Shown here: piece after piece, positions 1 to 9,278 of the stretch
Layout of the letters: each line of letters opens with the position of its first letter
Position numbering within the stretch: position 1 is the first letter of the stretch
NCBI GenBank assembly: GCA_938003685.1
Contig: CALKXT010000008.1
Coordinates: 1-46,384 of the forward strand
DNA length: 46,384 bases
From: an uncultured Sulfitobacter sp.
GTDB lineage: Bacteria; Pseudomonadota; Alphaproteobacteria; Rhodobacterales; Rhodobacteraceae
Reading direction: 5' to 3'
Translations under genes and position numbers: made by a program
Notes under the pieces: model-generated
Told to the model about the DNA's origin: nothing
Seen by the model: only the letters and a program-made list of their open reading frames with translations
Database searches by the model: none

Positions 1-148
1 CAACGCTACCATGCGCGGCGTATTCAGGAACGTGACAACGGCAGCACAGATTAAGGTGACTGCCGGCCAAGTGCTGAGTTTGTTGCCCAATTGCGCTTTG
101 TCTGTGCTGCGGTAAACTGGTCCCATTCCTTAGCAACGGAGCCACCCC
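1..148. other. Window edge upstream of soxB, no gene assigned
   Basis: One forward frame is open from base 1 to a TAA at 52-54 and would encode 17 residues rich in Arg and polar residues; a second is open to a TAA at 113-115. Either could be the tail of a gene cut by the window edge, but neither is recognisable. The soxB ribosome binding site (GGAG near 138-141) lies at the right end. No terminator hairpin is visible. Confidence 0.3.
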
Positions 149-1849
149 ATGCTGTCACGTCGTGATTTTCTGCAAATGTCGATGGCTGCGGCCTCGATCT
201 ATGGTGGCTCGGGGTTTGGGAATTGGGCAAAGCTCGCCGCGCAAGATCGCTTTGATCAGGATGCGCTGCTAGAGTTTGAAACCTTTGGCAACGTCACCTT
301 GATGCACATCACCGATATCCACGCGCAGCTAAAGCCGATCTACTTTCGTGAACCATCTATGAACATCGGGGTAGGCGATAATCGCGGCATGGTTCCGCAT
401 ATCACGGGCGAGGATTTTCGCATCCGCTACGGCGTTGGCGGGGGCACGCCGATGGATTACGCGCTGACCTACGAGGACTTTGTTAGCCACGCGCAAGCCT
501 ACGGTAAGGTCGGTGGCCTTGATCGGGTGTCGACTGTGCTGAATGCGATACGTAGCGACCGCCCTGAGGCGCTATTATTGGATGGCGGGGACACGTGGCA
601 TGGGTCGATGACCTGCCTCAAGACACAAGGGCAGGACATGGTCAATGTGATGAACGCCCTAAAGCCGGACGCAATGACATTTCACTGGGAATTCACCCTT
701 GGATCGGAGCGTGTGCAAGAGATTGTCGAAGGTCTGCCATTCGCCGCCTTGGGTCAAAATGTATTTGACGCAGAATGGGACGAACCATCGCAATTGTTTA
801 AACCTTACCAGTTTTTTGAGCGTGGTGGCGTAAAAATTGCTGTGATTGGACAAGCGTTCCCGTATATGCCCATTGCCAATCCGGGCTGGATGTTTCCCGA
901 ATACGCCTTTGGTATCCGCGATGAACACATGCAAGAGATGGTGGATGAGGTCCGCGCTGCGGGGGCTGAATTGGTGGTGTGCCTGAGCCACAATGGCTTT
1001 GATGTAGACAAGAAAATGGCGGGGATTGTCACGGGTATTGACGTGATCTTATCCGGCCACACACATGATGCATTGCCAGAACCTGTCTTGGTCGGGCAGA
1101 CCCATATCATCGCCTCTGGGTCCAATGGAAAATTTGTGTCCCGCGTCGATCTGGATGTGCGTGATGGCAAAATGATGGGGATCAAACACAAGCTGATCCC
1201 AATTTTCAGCGACCTGATTGCGCCTGATCCGGCCATCACGGCATTGATTGACGCACAGCGCGCGCCGTTCCTTGATGATCTGACCCATGTTGTGGGTAAA
1301 TCTGATGCGTTGCTGTACCGCCGGGGTAATTTCAACGGCACATGGGATGATCTGATCTGTGATGCGCTGTTATCGGAACGTGATGCAGAGATCGCCCTGT
1401 CCCCCGGCGTGCGTTGGGGGCCATCGATCTTGCCGGGGCAGGACATCACCCGCGAGGACATCTTTAATGTCACCTCCATGACCTATCCCAACGCCTATCG
1501 CACTGAAATGACGGGTGAGTTCCTGAAAGTCGTGTTGGAAGACGTGGGTGATAACCTGTTCAACCCTGATCCTTATTATCAGCAGGGCGGCGATATGGTG
1601 CGGGTTGGTGGCATGGGATTCAAAATGGATATTTCAAAGCCACAGGGCGCGCGGATCAGCGATATGACGCTGCTGTCCTCGGGTGAGGCGATCGATCCCG
1701 CGCGCAGCTATGTTGTGGCAGGCTGGGCGAGTGTAAATGAAGACACCCAAGGGCCGCCGATCTGGGATGTATTGGAAAACCACATCAGTAAGATGGGCAG
1801 TGTTGATGTTGGTGAACGCAGCAGCGTCGAAATAATCCAACCAGACTAA
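149..1849 (+). CDS. soxB: SoxB-type thiosulfohydrolase, Tat-exported
   Basis: SoxB is the periplasmic dimanganese enzyme of the Sox thiosulfate-oxidation system; it hydrolyses sulfate from the sulfane-sulfonate adduct carried on SoxY. The 566-residue product starts with a twin-arginine signal (RRDFLQ at 4-9). The 5'-nucleotidase-family metallophosphoesterase signature follows: D56/H58 (TDIHAQ), the GGD motif at 146-148, HWEF at 179-182 (the SoxB replacement of the usual GNHE), H281 (LSHNG) and GHTH at 303-306. The C-terminal nucleotidase domain is present, so the length matches full-length SoxB. The ATG at 149 has GGAG about 7 nt upstream. No other sox gene follows; clpP is next. Whether soxXYZA lie to the left cannot be seen. 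CpdB further right belongs to the same superfamily but has GNHE, which supports the distinct SoxB call here. Confidence 0.88.
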   Translation: MLSRRDFLQMSMAAASIYGGSGFGNWAKLAAQDRFDQDALLEFETFGNVTLMHITDIHAQLKPIYFREPSMNIGVGDNRGMVPHITGEDFRIRYGVGGGTPMDYALTYEDFVSHAQAYGKVGGLDRVSTVLNAIRSDRPEALLLDGGDTWHGSMTCLKTQGQDMVNVMNALKPDAMTFHWEFTLGSERVQEIVEGLPFAALGQNVFDAEWDEPSQLFKPYQFFERGGVKIAVIGQAFPYMPIANPGWMFPEYAFGIRDEHMQEMVDEVRAAGAELVVCLSHNGFDVDKKMAGIVTGIDVILSGHTHDALPEPVLVGQTHIIASGSNGKFVSRVDLDVRDGKMMGIKHKLIPIFSDLIAPDPAITALIDAQRAPFLDDLTHVVGKSDALLYRRGNFNGTWDDLICDALLSERDAEIALSPGVRWGPSILPGQDITREDIFNVTSMTYPNAYRTEMTGEFLKVVLEDVGDNLFNPDPYYQQGGDMVRVGGMGFKMDISKPQGARISDMTLLSSGEAIDPARSYVVAGWASVNEDTQGPPIWDVLENHISKMGSVDVGERSSVEIIQPD

Positions 1850-1925
1850 GATCACTCTAGATTTATTTTATTGGGTGCAGATCAAAGAATACCACCCAAA
1901 GGCGAACTTGATCCAACGGCCCCCC

Positions 1926-1954
1926 TTGAACCCCTAATCGCGCGCGACTAATCT
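1926..1954 (+). promoter_or_regulatory. Candidate sigma70 promoter of clpP
   Basis: TTGAAC (1926-1931), a 17-nt spacer and TAATCT (1949-1954) lie about 55 nt ahead of the clpP start. The fit to a housekeeping promoter is good. It was found by eye, so the transcription start is inferred. Confidence 0.45.
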
Positions 1955-2009
1955 CTGGGTAAGGGTTTTGCGGGTATGGTCTCGCGAACGGCAAATCAGG
2001 CAGGCTTAC

Positions 2010-2666
2010 ATGAACGATCCGATTGATACCTACATGAACACGATGGTCCCCATGGTGGTTGAACAAACCAGCCGAGGCGAACGTGCTTACGATATTTTTT
2101 CCCGACTGCTGAAAGAGCGGATTATTTTCTTGAATGGCCCCATCCACAGCGGGATGAGCCATCTGGTGGTTGCGCAATTGCTGCATCTTGAGGCCGAAAA
2201 TCCGTCCAAAGAAATCTCTATGTATATCAATTCGCCCGGTGGCGAAGTGACGGCTGGCTTGTCGATTTATGACACGATGCAGTACATCAAACCCAAGGTT
2301 TCCACGCTGATTTGCGGTATGGCCGCATCTATGGGGTCGGTGATTGCGATTGGTGGCGAAAAAGGTATGCGTTTTGCGCTGCCGAATGCCGAAGTGATGA
2401 TCCACCAGCCGTCAGGCGGGTCGCAAGGCAAGGCAGAAGATATTCTGATTTCTGCGCGCCACATCGAACGGACCCGCGAACGGATGTATCAGTTGTATGT
2501 CAAACATTCTGGACAAACGCTAAAGACAGTTCAAAAAGCACTGGATCGCGATCTGTGGATGACCCCGGATGAGGCAAAAGACTGGGGGCATATCGATGAG
2601 ATCGTCGAGAGCCGCGGCAAAGCAGATGATCCTGACGCACCCAATAAGGGCGAAAAGGGTAAGTAA
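2010..2666 (+). CDS. clpP: ATP-dependent Clp protease proteolytic subunit ClpP
   Basis: Serine peptidase subunit that forms the tetradecameric degradation chamber and works with the ClpX ATPase encoded next. From the ATG at 2010 the protein is 218 residues. The catalytic triad is S107 (GMAASMGS), H132 (IHQPSGG) and D181, each offset by four from the E. coli numbering. The YINSPGG and LEAENP motifs are conserved. An in-frame start exists at 1968, but it would add 14 basic residues before the [10 protein letters not shown] segment and lies almost directly on the predicted promoter, so 2010 is preferred. The Shine-Dalgarno is weak (AGGCAGG). The clpP-clpX order is the usual one; the 135-nt gap shows no terminator, so co-transcription is likely. 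Confidence 0.97.
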   Translation: MNDPIDTYMNTMVPMVVEQTSRGERAYDIFSRLLKERIIFLNGPIHSGMSHLVVAQLLHLEAENPSKEISMYINSPGGEVTAGLSIYDTMQYIKPKVSTLICGMAASMGSVIAIGGEKGMRFALPNAEVMIHQPSGGSQGKAEDILISARHIERTRERMYQLYVKHSGQTLKTVQKALDRDLWMTPDEAKDWGHIDEIVESRGKADDPDAPNKGEKGK

Positions 2667-2801
2667 ATTTTGATCCCGGCGCTGTGATCCTAATCTGATG
2701 ATTTTGCGATTGTAGCGCCGGGGGCAGTGGCCTAGGGTTGTGGCCAAATAGCGATGTCCCGAATGGGATGGCACTCTAAACGATGACCTGAAAGGGTTAA
2801 A

Positions 2802-4067
2802 ATGGCGAATACTTCCGGCAGTGACAGCAAGAATACCCTCTATTGCAGCTTTTGCGGCAAGAGCCAGCATGAGGTCCGTAAATTAATTGCGGGCCCAACC
2901 GTCTTCATCTGTGATGAATGCGTTGAGCTGTGCATGGATATTATCCGTGAGGAAACCAAGGCATCGGGCCTCAAGGCGACAGACGGTGTGCCAACTCCCA
3001 AAGACATCTGTGATGTGCTGGATGATTATGTCATCGGGCAGGCCAACGCCAAAAAGGTGCTATCGGTTGCGGTGCATAACCATTACAAACGCCTGAACCA
3101 CGCCCAAAAGGGTGGTGATATCGAACTGGCAAAATCCAACATTCTGCTGATGGGACCAACCGGTTGTGGTAAAACACTTCTGGCTCAAACTTTGGCGCGC
3201 ATCTTGGATGTACCGTTCACTATGGCTGACGCAACCACGCTGACTGAAGCTGGTTATGTGGGGGAAGATGTTGAAAACATTATCCTCAAACTGTTGCAGG
3301 CGTCCGAATATAACGTCGAACGTGCGCAGCGTGGCATCGTCTATATCGATGAAGTAGATAAAATCACACGTAAGTCTGAAAACCCATCCATCACCCGCGA
3401 CGTATCGGGTGAAGGCGTACAGCAAGCGTTGCTGAAGTTGATGGAGGGTACGGTTGCATCCGTGCCGCCACAGGGTGGTCGCAAGCATCCACAGCAGGAA
3501 TTCCTGCAAGTGGACACAACTAACATCTTGTTCATCTGCGGTGGTGCTTTTGCGGGCCTCGACAAGATCATTGCTGCACGTGGCAAGGGGTCTTCAATGG
3601 GCTTTGGTGCAGATGTGCGTGACAAAGATGCGCGCGGCATCGGTGAGATATTCACTGAGCTTGAGCCCGAAGATCTGTTGAAGTTCGGGTTGATCCCGGA
3701 ATTTGTAGGTCGTTTACCGGTTCTTGCAACGCTGGAAGATTTGGATGAAGACGCACTTGTCACCATCCTGACACAGCCAAAGAATGCTTTGGTTAAGCAA
3801 TATCAGCGGCTGTTTGAGTTGGAAGACACCCAGTTGACGTTTACCGATGATGCGCTTGCTGCGATTGCGAAGCGCGCAATTGAGCGTAAAACAGGTGCGC
3901 GTGGATTGCGTTCGATCCTGGAAGACATATTGTTGGATACAATGTTTGATCTGCCGGGTTTGGATACAGTCAACGAGGTTGTTGTGAACGAAGAGGCCGT
4001 GAATTCAGACGCACAACCTTTGATGATCCACGCAGAGGCCGAGAAAGAATCAGCGACCGCAAGCTGA
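2802..4067 (+). CDS. clpX: ClpX, ATP-dependent unfoldase subunit of ClpXP
   Basis: AAA+ unfoldase that recognises tagged substrates and threads them into ClpP. The 421-residue product has the N-terminal zinc-binding domain (C15, C18, C37, C40), Walker A GPTGCGKT at 118-125, Walker B IVYIDE around 179-184, the pore loop GYVG at 151-154, and the GGRKHP loop typical of ClpX near 225. The IPEFVGR segment before the small domain and the KTGARGLRS sensor-2 motif are present. The length is normal. AAAGGG lies about 8 nt ahead of the ATG. It follows clpP and is closed by an intrinsic terminator. In Caulobacter and relatives ClpXP degrades cell-cycle regulators such as CtrA; the same role here is inferred. 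Confidence 0.98.
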   Translation: MANTSGSDSKNTLYCSFCGKSQHEVRKLIAGPTVFICDECVELCMDIIREETKASGLKATDGVPTPKDICDVLDDYVIGQANAKKVLSVAVHNHYKRLNHAQKGGDIELAKSNILLMGPTGCGKTLLAQTLARILDVPFTMADATTLTEAGYVGEDVENIILKLLQASEYNVERAQRGIVYIDEVDKITRKSENPSITRDVSGEGVQQALLKLMEGTVASVPPQGGRKHPQQEFLQVDTTNILFICGGAFAGLDKIIAARGKGSSMGFGADVRDKDARGIGEIFTELEPEDLLKFGLIPEFVGRLPVLATLEDLDEDALVTILTQPKNALVKQYQRLFELEDTQLTFTDDALAAIAKRAIERKTGARGLRSILEDILLDTMFDLPGLDTVNEVVVNEEAVNSDAQPLMIHAEAEKESATAS

Positions 4068-4094
4068 TGTCTCGACCCTGTGACAGCTAATAAC

Positions 4095-4126
4095 AAAAAG
4101 GGGCGGGCCAGTTGGTCCGCCTTTTT
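4095..4126 (+). terminator. Intrinsic terminator after clpX
   Basis: GGCGGGCC (4102-4109) pairs with GGTCCGCC (4114-4121), with one G-U pair, around an AGTT loop, followed by five T. Flanking A and T runs lengthen the stem. Confidence 0.85.
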
Positions 4127-4186
4127 CTTTTTGAAGCGCTCAATAAAAACCCTATCGACCCAATAAATCCGACAAAGGACAATGCC

Positions 4187-4579
4187 ATGACTATCAAACG
4201 TATTCATTCCGGCGGCCCATTTGAAGAAAAGATCGGCTATTGCCGGGCTGTCGTGGCAGGTGATTGGGTACATGTTTCAGGCACGGTTTGTGGGCTGCAC
4301 CCGGACACAGGTGAGGAAACACAAGATCCCGCCGCCCAATGCCAAGGTATCCTGACCATCATCGAAAATGCGCTGTCTGAGGCGGGGTGCGGGTTTTCAG
4401 ATCTCGTGCGCGTTACATACATGTTAGAAGACCGTGACGAATTCCCCGCCTGCTGGCCTATCTTGAAAGCAGCGTTTGGTGACAATCCACCTGCCGCTAC
4501 AATGATCGAATGTGGCTTGATCGACGCGCGGTTTCGCATCGAGATCGAGGTGACGGCGTATAAACCAGCCCCTGCTTAA
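4187..4579 (+). CDS. RidA/YjgF family protein
   Basis: Small trimeric-fold protein of the Rid family, whose RidA members hydrolyse reactive enamine/imine intermediates of PLP enzymes. The ATG at 4187 is preceded by AAAGGAC and gives 130 residues. Family features are the VSG segment (residues 30-32), the middle LVRVTYML strand, NPPAAT and the C-terminal RIEIEVTAY strand. The stretch before the IEIE motif reads CGLIDARFR, so the arginine that coordinates the product carboxylate in true RidA does not align obviously and deaminase activity is not assured. The gene converges on the FkbM/GT61 gene with a 4-nt 3' overlap. It stands alone, with no amino acid biosynthesis partner next to it. Confidence 0.85.
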   Translation: MTIKRIHSGGPFEEKIGYCRAVVAGDWVHVSGTVCGLHPDTGEETQDPAAQCQGILTIIENALSEAGCGFSDLVRVTYMLEDRDEFPACWPILKAAFGDNPPAATMIECGLIDARFRIEIEVTAYKPAPA

Positions 4580-6345
4580 CTGACCTCTTCAAAGCCATCA
4601 CCCAAACGTGTGCTGACGTCGTCGCGGTCCAGTGATTTCCATTTGGATTTACTGGCTGTGATGAAACCTGTCTCGGTCAGCTCCTTTTGCAGGGCAGGCA
4701 TGTCCAATTCGCCCATCCACAGACGGGATTTAGCAGGGCCAGTTGGTTTCCAAGACCTTGTCAGTTGGCTAAGAGTGACTGCCTTGATCCCGGCAAAGGC
4801 CATGAGGTGCTTTTCCAGTTGTTCTGTCGCGCTGGAAGGGCGGCGCACCACGATGGCAACCTGTTGGTCGGCTTGTGCAACCATTGCCAAAAGGTGCAGT
4901 GCTGACCCTTCCGCGGCGATGATATGTCGCGCGGCTTTATAGGTTGCGATTTGGCTGGTCAGGTCATGCTTTTCAGGATGGAAAATAGTGTATCCATCCG
5001 CTTCAAGATGTGCTTCTAGTTCGGCTTCCCCAATCAGGTTACCACGCCCAGCAGGCAATTGGCTGCGGCTGATGTATATTTTGTCCGGGCCGTCGGCCTT
5101 GATATCTTTGGCAAAATTGCGTGCGATGGCATCGCGGTAGTTTTGCGTCCCTTCAATCATTGAACCAAGGCCAAAGCCCTGACCCGGCACAATCAACCGT
5201 TCCACACGGGTCGGGGCATCAAGACAAACCAAGGGTGTCTTGCCATCGCCCATCAAACTCATGAATTCGTTTTGAAATTCAATAACTTCGCTGCCGTTAC
5301 GGGGGCGTTTGGGGGCAAATAAGACACCCTCAATTGGTTCATCCAAATTGTCCAAAGCCCACAGGCGTGCGGTGCTTTCCACCAGAAAATGTCCAAAGTG
5401 CATCCACAGTAAACCGCCCCAGATCCATGTGCCCTTGCGTTCAGCCAAATCACCCTCAGGCATCTTTGGTTGCACGGTCAAGGCGCGACCATTGCGCCAT
5501 AACGCACCGGCACTGCAATAGTTGCCGTCAGCGTGCAACACGCCTGCTTCTTGGACAAAGTTCTGCTCAGTTGGTGGAACGATCACCGCGTTTTCCAAGG
5601 TTTGCTTTTCAGTGGCCCAACCGCTGCCTGACACCGGCGGGCGCAAACCGGCATCAAATGTGCAGGTCCAGACGTGGCGGGTACAATGGCCAACAACTTT
5701 GGCAAAGCCTGCGCGCTCAAGAATGGACTTACATTCACGCATCCCTTCCTTGCCATAGGCCTCTGGGTGAAATTCAATCACGATGGCGCGCACACCCTCC
5801 AAAGAGGCATGGCGCAGAAATTCCAGTTCGCCGCCCTCAATGTCCATCAATAGGACATTGGGCGCAAAATCTGCGTGAACCTTGGTGTAATCCGCTGTGG
5901 GCACGTCCACGCGTGTTGTGGCACGCCGATCTGTGTCAATCAGGGATGAGCCAAGGTATGAATTACGGATGTGAAACGGCATGGTTTTAGGGGCGTCCGG
6001 CGCGCTGATCAGCACCTCGTTGCGCACCTCGATTTTGCTGCCCAGTTTGTTCAGCGTATAAAGCGCGTTGATATGTTCAATGAGGTTTGGATTTGCCTCA
6101 AAGGACAGAACCTTGGCCGGATTGCCATTCTTGGCTGTGATCGCACCAACAAGGCCCAAACCAGCGCCCATTTCCAATACATGATCACCGGGCTGGATCA
6201 CTTCCAAGGCACCAGCGATTTCCTGACCCTCATAGCGCGCGGCGTTGATACGTTCAGCGCGTTCAGGCGTCATCATGGGGCTGTCAGGTACTTTTACGCC
6301 ATGGCATTCGGCCACGTGGGTTGGTTTCTTTAATGTGGTTGCCAT
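4576..6345 (-). CDS. FkbM-family methyltransferase / GT61 glycosyltransferase fusion
   Basis: A 589-residue two-domain enzyme. Residues 1-230 are an FkbM-type SAM-dependent methyltransferase: motif I VLEMGAGLG at 56-64, FEANP at 82-86, and the MDIEGGE motif at 167-173. Residues from about 250 onward resemble GT61 (DUF563) glycosyltransferases: GGLLWMHFGHFLVES at 310-324, KIYISRS at 422-428, and the IAAEGSALHLL motif at 476-486. No membrane segments or signal peptide are evident, so a cytoplasmic enzyme acting on a surface glycan or lipid-linked sugar is expected. The ATG at 6345 has CGGAG about 9 nt upstream. No other polysaccharide genes are nearby, so the substrate is unknown. FkbM enzymes O-methylate sugars or polyketides; a combined transfer and methyl-capping role is inferred. 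Confidence 0.85.
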   Translation of the reverse strand: MATTLKKPTHVAECHGVKVPDSPMMTPERAERINAARYEGQEIAGALEVIQPGDHVLEMGAGLGLVGAITAKNGNPAKVLSFEANPNLIEHINALYTLNKLGSKIEVRNEVLISAPDAPKTMPFHIRNSYLGSSLIDTDRRATTRVDVPTADYTKVHADFAPNVLLMDIEGGELEFLRHASLEGVRAIVIEFHPEAYGKEGMRECKSILERAGFAKVVGHCTRHVWTCTFDAGLRPPVSGSGWATEKQTLENAVIVPPTEQNFVQEAGVLHADGNYCSAGALWRNGRALTVQPKMPEGDLAERKGTWIWGGLLWMHFGHFLVESTARLWALDNLDEPIEGVLFAPKRPRNGSEVIEFQNEFMSLMGDGKTPLVCLDAPTRVERLIVPGQGFGLGSMIEGTQNYRDAIARNFAKDIKADGPDKIYISRSQLPAGRGNLIGEAELEAHLEADGYTIFHPEKHDLTSQIATYKAARHIIAAEGSALHLLAMVAQADQQVAIVVRRPSSATEQLEKHLMAFAGIKAVTLSQLTRSWKPTGPAKSRLWMGELDMPALQKELTETGFITASKSKWKSLDRDDVSTRLGDGFEEVS

Positions 6346-6520
6346 GGTGATTGTCTCCGTTTTGGAAACATTAAGGGCGCTGTGTTAACAGGCCAAGAGC
6401 ATTCGCAGGGGAAATGTACTGTCTTTTAATCATGGGAGTCTTTGCTGCAACACATCGCGGCTGGTCTGGACGTTGTGCCGCCGATGATGCATAAGAAATC
6501 AACAAATGCGGAGACCTTTG

Positions 6521-6904
6521 ATGGGCATTCTCAAGACAATCACCCGGGCGTTCACATGGTGGGACGGCCAGACGTTGAACACGCAGCTTTTCACATGGCG
6601 TAAAGGCACCAAAGTGGGTGAGGACGATCAGGGCAACATCTATTACCGCAATGCGGATGACAGCAAGCGTTGGGTGATTTTTAATGGCGAAATGGAAGCC
6701 ACGCGGATCAGCCCAGATTGGCATGGCTGGATGCACCACACCTGGAACGAGCCACCGACGGACAAACCTTTGGTGCATAAAGCCTGGGAAAAGCCACACC
6801 TTGAAAACCTGACAGGTACGGCATTGGCCTATGCGCCTGCGGGATCGATCCGTCAGGCAAAACCAGCAGATCGGTCCGATTACGAGGCTTGGTCCCCGGA
6901 ATAA
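6521..6904 (+). CDS. NDUFA12-family NADH:ubiquinone oxidoreductase subunit
   Basis: Alphaproteobacterial homologue of the mitochondrial complex I accessory subunit NDUFA12 (B17.2), 127 residues. Visible are the N-terminal [18 protein letters not shown] segment, GNIYYR, the [24 protein letters not shown] core and a Pro-rich tail. The ATG at 6521 is chosen because GGAG (6510-6513) sits 7 nt upstream; the earlier in-frame ATG at 6506 has no such site. It is followed after 52 nt by the DUF2155 gene in the same direction, a pairing common in this order of bacteria. It is not beside the nuo operon, which is usual for this subunit. Confidence 0.9.
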   Translation: MGILKTITRAFTWWDGQTLNTQLFTWRKGTKVGEDDQGNIYYRNADDSKRWVIFNGEMEATRISPDWHGWMHHTWNEPPTDKPLVHKAWEKPHLENLTGTALAYAPAGSIRQAKPADRSDYEAWSPE

Positions 6905-6956
6905 CCCGTTTAAGCTGACATTCTATAAAATTTATCCAAGCTCTTGGAGATACGCG

Positions 6957-7310
6957 ATGTGGAAGTATTTGATAATATTACCATTCTTGGCTGCTCCTGT
7001 TGCTGCTCAACAGGTTACATCCGCCGCCGGGGGGGTGTTGCGCGCATTGGATAAGACGTCTGGTCAGACCATTGATATTGAAATGACCTCTGGGCAATCA
7101 AAGTCGCTGGGCAACTTGCAGATTGTGATGTCTGATTGCCGCTACCCGGCAGGCAACCCGTCGGGTAATGCTTATGCGGCGCTGGAAATTTCTGAACGCG
7201 GCAAGGAAGGCACGGTATTTTCCGGCTGGATGATCGCCTCTGCACCTGCGCTGTCAGCGATGGAGCATTCACGCTATGACGTTTGGGTCATGCGCTGCAT
7301 TACGTCCTGA
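6957..7310 (+). CDS. DUF2155 domain-containing exported protein
   Basis: Conserved alphaproteobacterial protein of unknown function, 117 residues, with a cleavable signal peptide ([18 protein letters not shown], likely cut after AxA near residue 17). The DUF2155 core [40 protein letters not shown] and YDVWVMRC is intact, with two cysteines (CRYP and near the C terminus) that could pair in the periplasm. The ATG at 6957 has GGAG at 6946-6949. The 3' end overlaps the convergent aat gene by 37 nt, so the two stop codons lie within each other's coding sequence. Confidence 0.88.
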   Translation: MWKYLIILPFLAAPVAAQQVTSAAGGVLRALDKTSGQTIDIEMTSGQSKSLGNLQIVMSDCRYPAGNPSGNAYAALEISERGKEGTVFSGWMIASAPALSAMEHSRYDVWVMRCITS

Positions 7311-7909
7311 AAATTAGTCGTGGGCGGTGCGGTGAAATGCGCAAATCCGGTTTTCGCGGTGCTTAACTGTGCATGATAAGCTGCGCGGCTGATTTCGATG
7401 GCCCCAAGGGATGCCAGATGATCGGTTAGAAACTGCGTGTCAAACAAGGTGAATCCGGCAGTTCCGAGGCGATCAACCAATGCAGCAAGCGCCATTTTAG
7501 ATGCATTCGTACGTCGTGAAAACATGCTTTCGCCAAAGAAGGCTGTGCCCAAGGAAACCCCGTAGACACCGCCAACCAGTACTTCACCGTCCCAAACCTC
7601 GACCGAATGAGCGTGACCTGAAACATGTAATGCACTGTAAAGTTGGGTGATTTCCGCGTTTATCCATGTGTCCACGCGATCAGCGCAGCCTGAGACCACA
7701 CCTGCAAAATCGCGATTGATGGTCAGCGTGAAAGGTGTTTTCCGCATTGCTTTTGCCAAAGAGCGTGACAGATGAAAACCATTCAAAGGCATCACACCGC
7801 GGCGGCGCGGATCGACCCAGAATATCTCTGGGTCGTCGCGGTGTTCAGCCATTGGAAAAATGCCAATGGAATAGCCGTGTAGCAAAAGTTCCGGCGTCAG
7901 CTCGGACAT
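7274..7909 (-). CDS. aat: Leucyl/phenylalanyl-tRNA--protein transferase
   Basis: Transfers Leu or Phe from charged tRNA to proteins with N-terminal Arg or Lys, marking them for ClpS/ClpAP in the N-degron pathway. The 211-residue product carries the family motifs [27 protein letters not shown] near the N terminus, [27 protein letters not shown] and [15 protein letters not shown]. The start ATG at 7909 has AGGA about 6 nt upstream, and the gene lies 6 nt after accC in the same direction, so it probably ends the accB-accC-aat operon. The 3' end overlaps the convergent DUF2155 gene. Confidence 0.96.
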   Translation of the reverse strand: MSELTPELLLHGYSIGIFPMAEHRDDPEIFWVDPRRRGVMPLNGFHLSRSLAKAMRKTPFTLTINRDFAGVVSGCADRVDTWINAEITQLYSALHVSGHAHSVEVWDGEVLVGGVYGVSLGTAFFGESMFSRRTNASKMALAALVDRLGTAGFTLFDTQFLTDHLASLGAIEISRAAYHAQLSTAKTGFAHFTAPPTTNFQDVMQRMTQTS

Positions 7910-7915
7910 GGTTCC

Positions 7916-9268
7916 TCAGGCATCGCCCAGATTGGTTTCCAGCCAATGTTCCAACCAGTGAATATTATAATCACCCGTTTGCACGGCTTCTTCTGCCAGC
8001 AAGGCATGAAACAACGGAATTGTGGTGTCGATGCCGTCGATGATCAATTCACTTAAGGCACGGCCAAGACGCGCGAGCGCCTCGGGCCGGTCCCGGCCAT
8101 GCACGATCAGTTTGCCTATCAAGCTGTCGTAGTAGGGCGGGATTGAATAGCCATCATAAAGTGCAGAATCCATTCGCACACCCAAACCACCGGGCGCATG
8201 ATACTGGCTGATCCGACCGGGTGAGGGGCGGAAGTTTGGCAGCTTTTCAGCGTTCAGGCGCACTTCGATGGAATGGCCGTTGATCTTCAGGTTTTCCTCA
8301 GTGAATTCCATCGGTAATCCAGCGGCCACGCGGATTTGTTCACGCACCAGATCGACGCCAAAGATGGCTTCGGTGACAGGGTGTTCGACCTGCAAACGGG
8401 TGTTCATTTCGATGAAATAGAACTCGCCCTTTTCATACAGAAATTCGATGGTCCCAGCGCCGATGTATTTGATATCGGCCATGGCATCTGCGCACACCTT
8501 ACCGATACGCGCACGTTCTTCTTTGGAAATCGCAGGGCCGGGGGCTTCTTCGAACACTTTTTGGTGGCGGCGCTGTAGCGAACAATCACGTTCACCCAAA
8601 TGCACGGCGCGTCCTTTGCCATCACCAAAGACCTGAATTTCGATATGGCGCGGTGTGGTGAGATATTTCTCGATGTAAACTTCGTCATTGCCAAAGTTTG
8701 ATTTGCCTTCCGCGCGTGCGGTCTGGAACGCTTTTTCCATATCCTTGGCGGTTTCGGCCACTTTCATGCCCTTACCACCGCCGCCAGCCGTGGCTTTGAT
8801 GATGACGGGATATCCCATGTCTTCACCAATGGCCTTGGCTTCCTCAAGGGTGGCAACACCACCCGCTGATCCGGGCACGCAGGGCACGCCAAGCTCTTTC
8901 ATCGTGTCCTTGGCCGAGATTTTATCACCCATGATGCGGATGTGTTCAGCAGTGGGGCCAATGAAGGTCAGTCCGTGGTCTTCGATGACCTGCACAAAGT
9001 CCGCGTTTTCAGATAGAAAACCATAGCCGGGGTGGATCGCTTCGGCACCTGTGATTTCACAGGCAGCAATGATCGCAGGGATCGACAGATAGGACTGCTG
9101 GCTGGACGGTGGCCCGATACACACAGATTCATCGGCCATGCGCACATGCATCGCGTCGCTGTCAGCAGTTGAATGTACTGCGACCGACTGGATGCCCATT
9201 TCACGGGCGGCGCGAATGACGCGCAACGCGATTTCACCCCGATTGGCGACAAGGATTTTTTTGAACAT
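7916..9268 (-). CDS. accC: Acetyl-CoA carboxylase, biotin carboxylase subunit
   Basis: ATP-grasp enzyme that carboxylates the biotin on AccB, the first half-reaction in malonyl-CoA formation. From the ATG at 9268 (AAGGCGG about 6 nt upstream) it has 450 residues and begins MFKKILVANRGEIALRVIRA. The glycine-rich ATP loop GGGGKGMK, the DCSLQRRHQK motif and the EMNTRLQVEHPVTE catalytic segment are intact. An in-frame ATG at 9286 would overlap the end of accB and lacks a good ribosome site. It lies 10 nt after accB; aat follows 6 nt downstream. Confidence 0.98.
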   Translation of the reverse strand: MFKKILVANRGEIALRVIRAAREMGIQSVAVHSTADSDAMHVRMADESVCIGPPSSQQSYLSIPAIIAACEITGAEAIHPGYGFLSENADFVQVIEDHGLTFIGPTAEHIRIMGDKISAKDTMKELGVPCVPGSAGGVATLEEAKAIGEDMGYPVIIKATAGGGGKGMKVAETAKDMEKAFQTARAEGKSNFGNDEVYIEKYLTTPRHIEIQVFGDGKGRAVHLGERDCSLQRRHQKVFEEAPGPAISKEERARIGKVCADAMADIKYIGAGTIEFLYEKGEFYFIEMNTRLQVEHPVTEAIFGVDLVREQIRVAAGLPMEFTEENLKINGHSIEVRLNAEKLPNFRPSPGRISQYHAPGGLGVRMDSALYDGYSIPPYYDSLIGKLIVHGRDRPEALARLGRALSELIIDGIDTTIPLFHALLAEEAVQTGDYNIHWLEHWLETNLGDA

Positions 9269-9278
9269 CTGAGCCGCC

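Noticed and set aside
805-1479. 224-codon minus-strand frame opposite soxB
   Set aside because: Ser/Arg-rich shadow of soxB with no recognisable motif.
1871-1908. TGGGTG...CACCCA inverted repeat after soxB as a terminator
   Set aside because: The loop is long (14 nt or more) and no T run follows.
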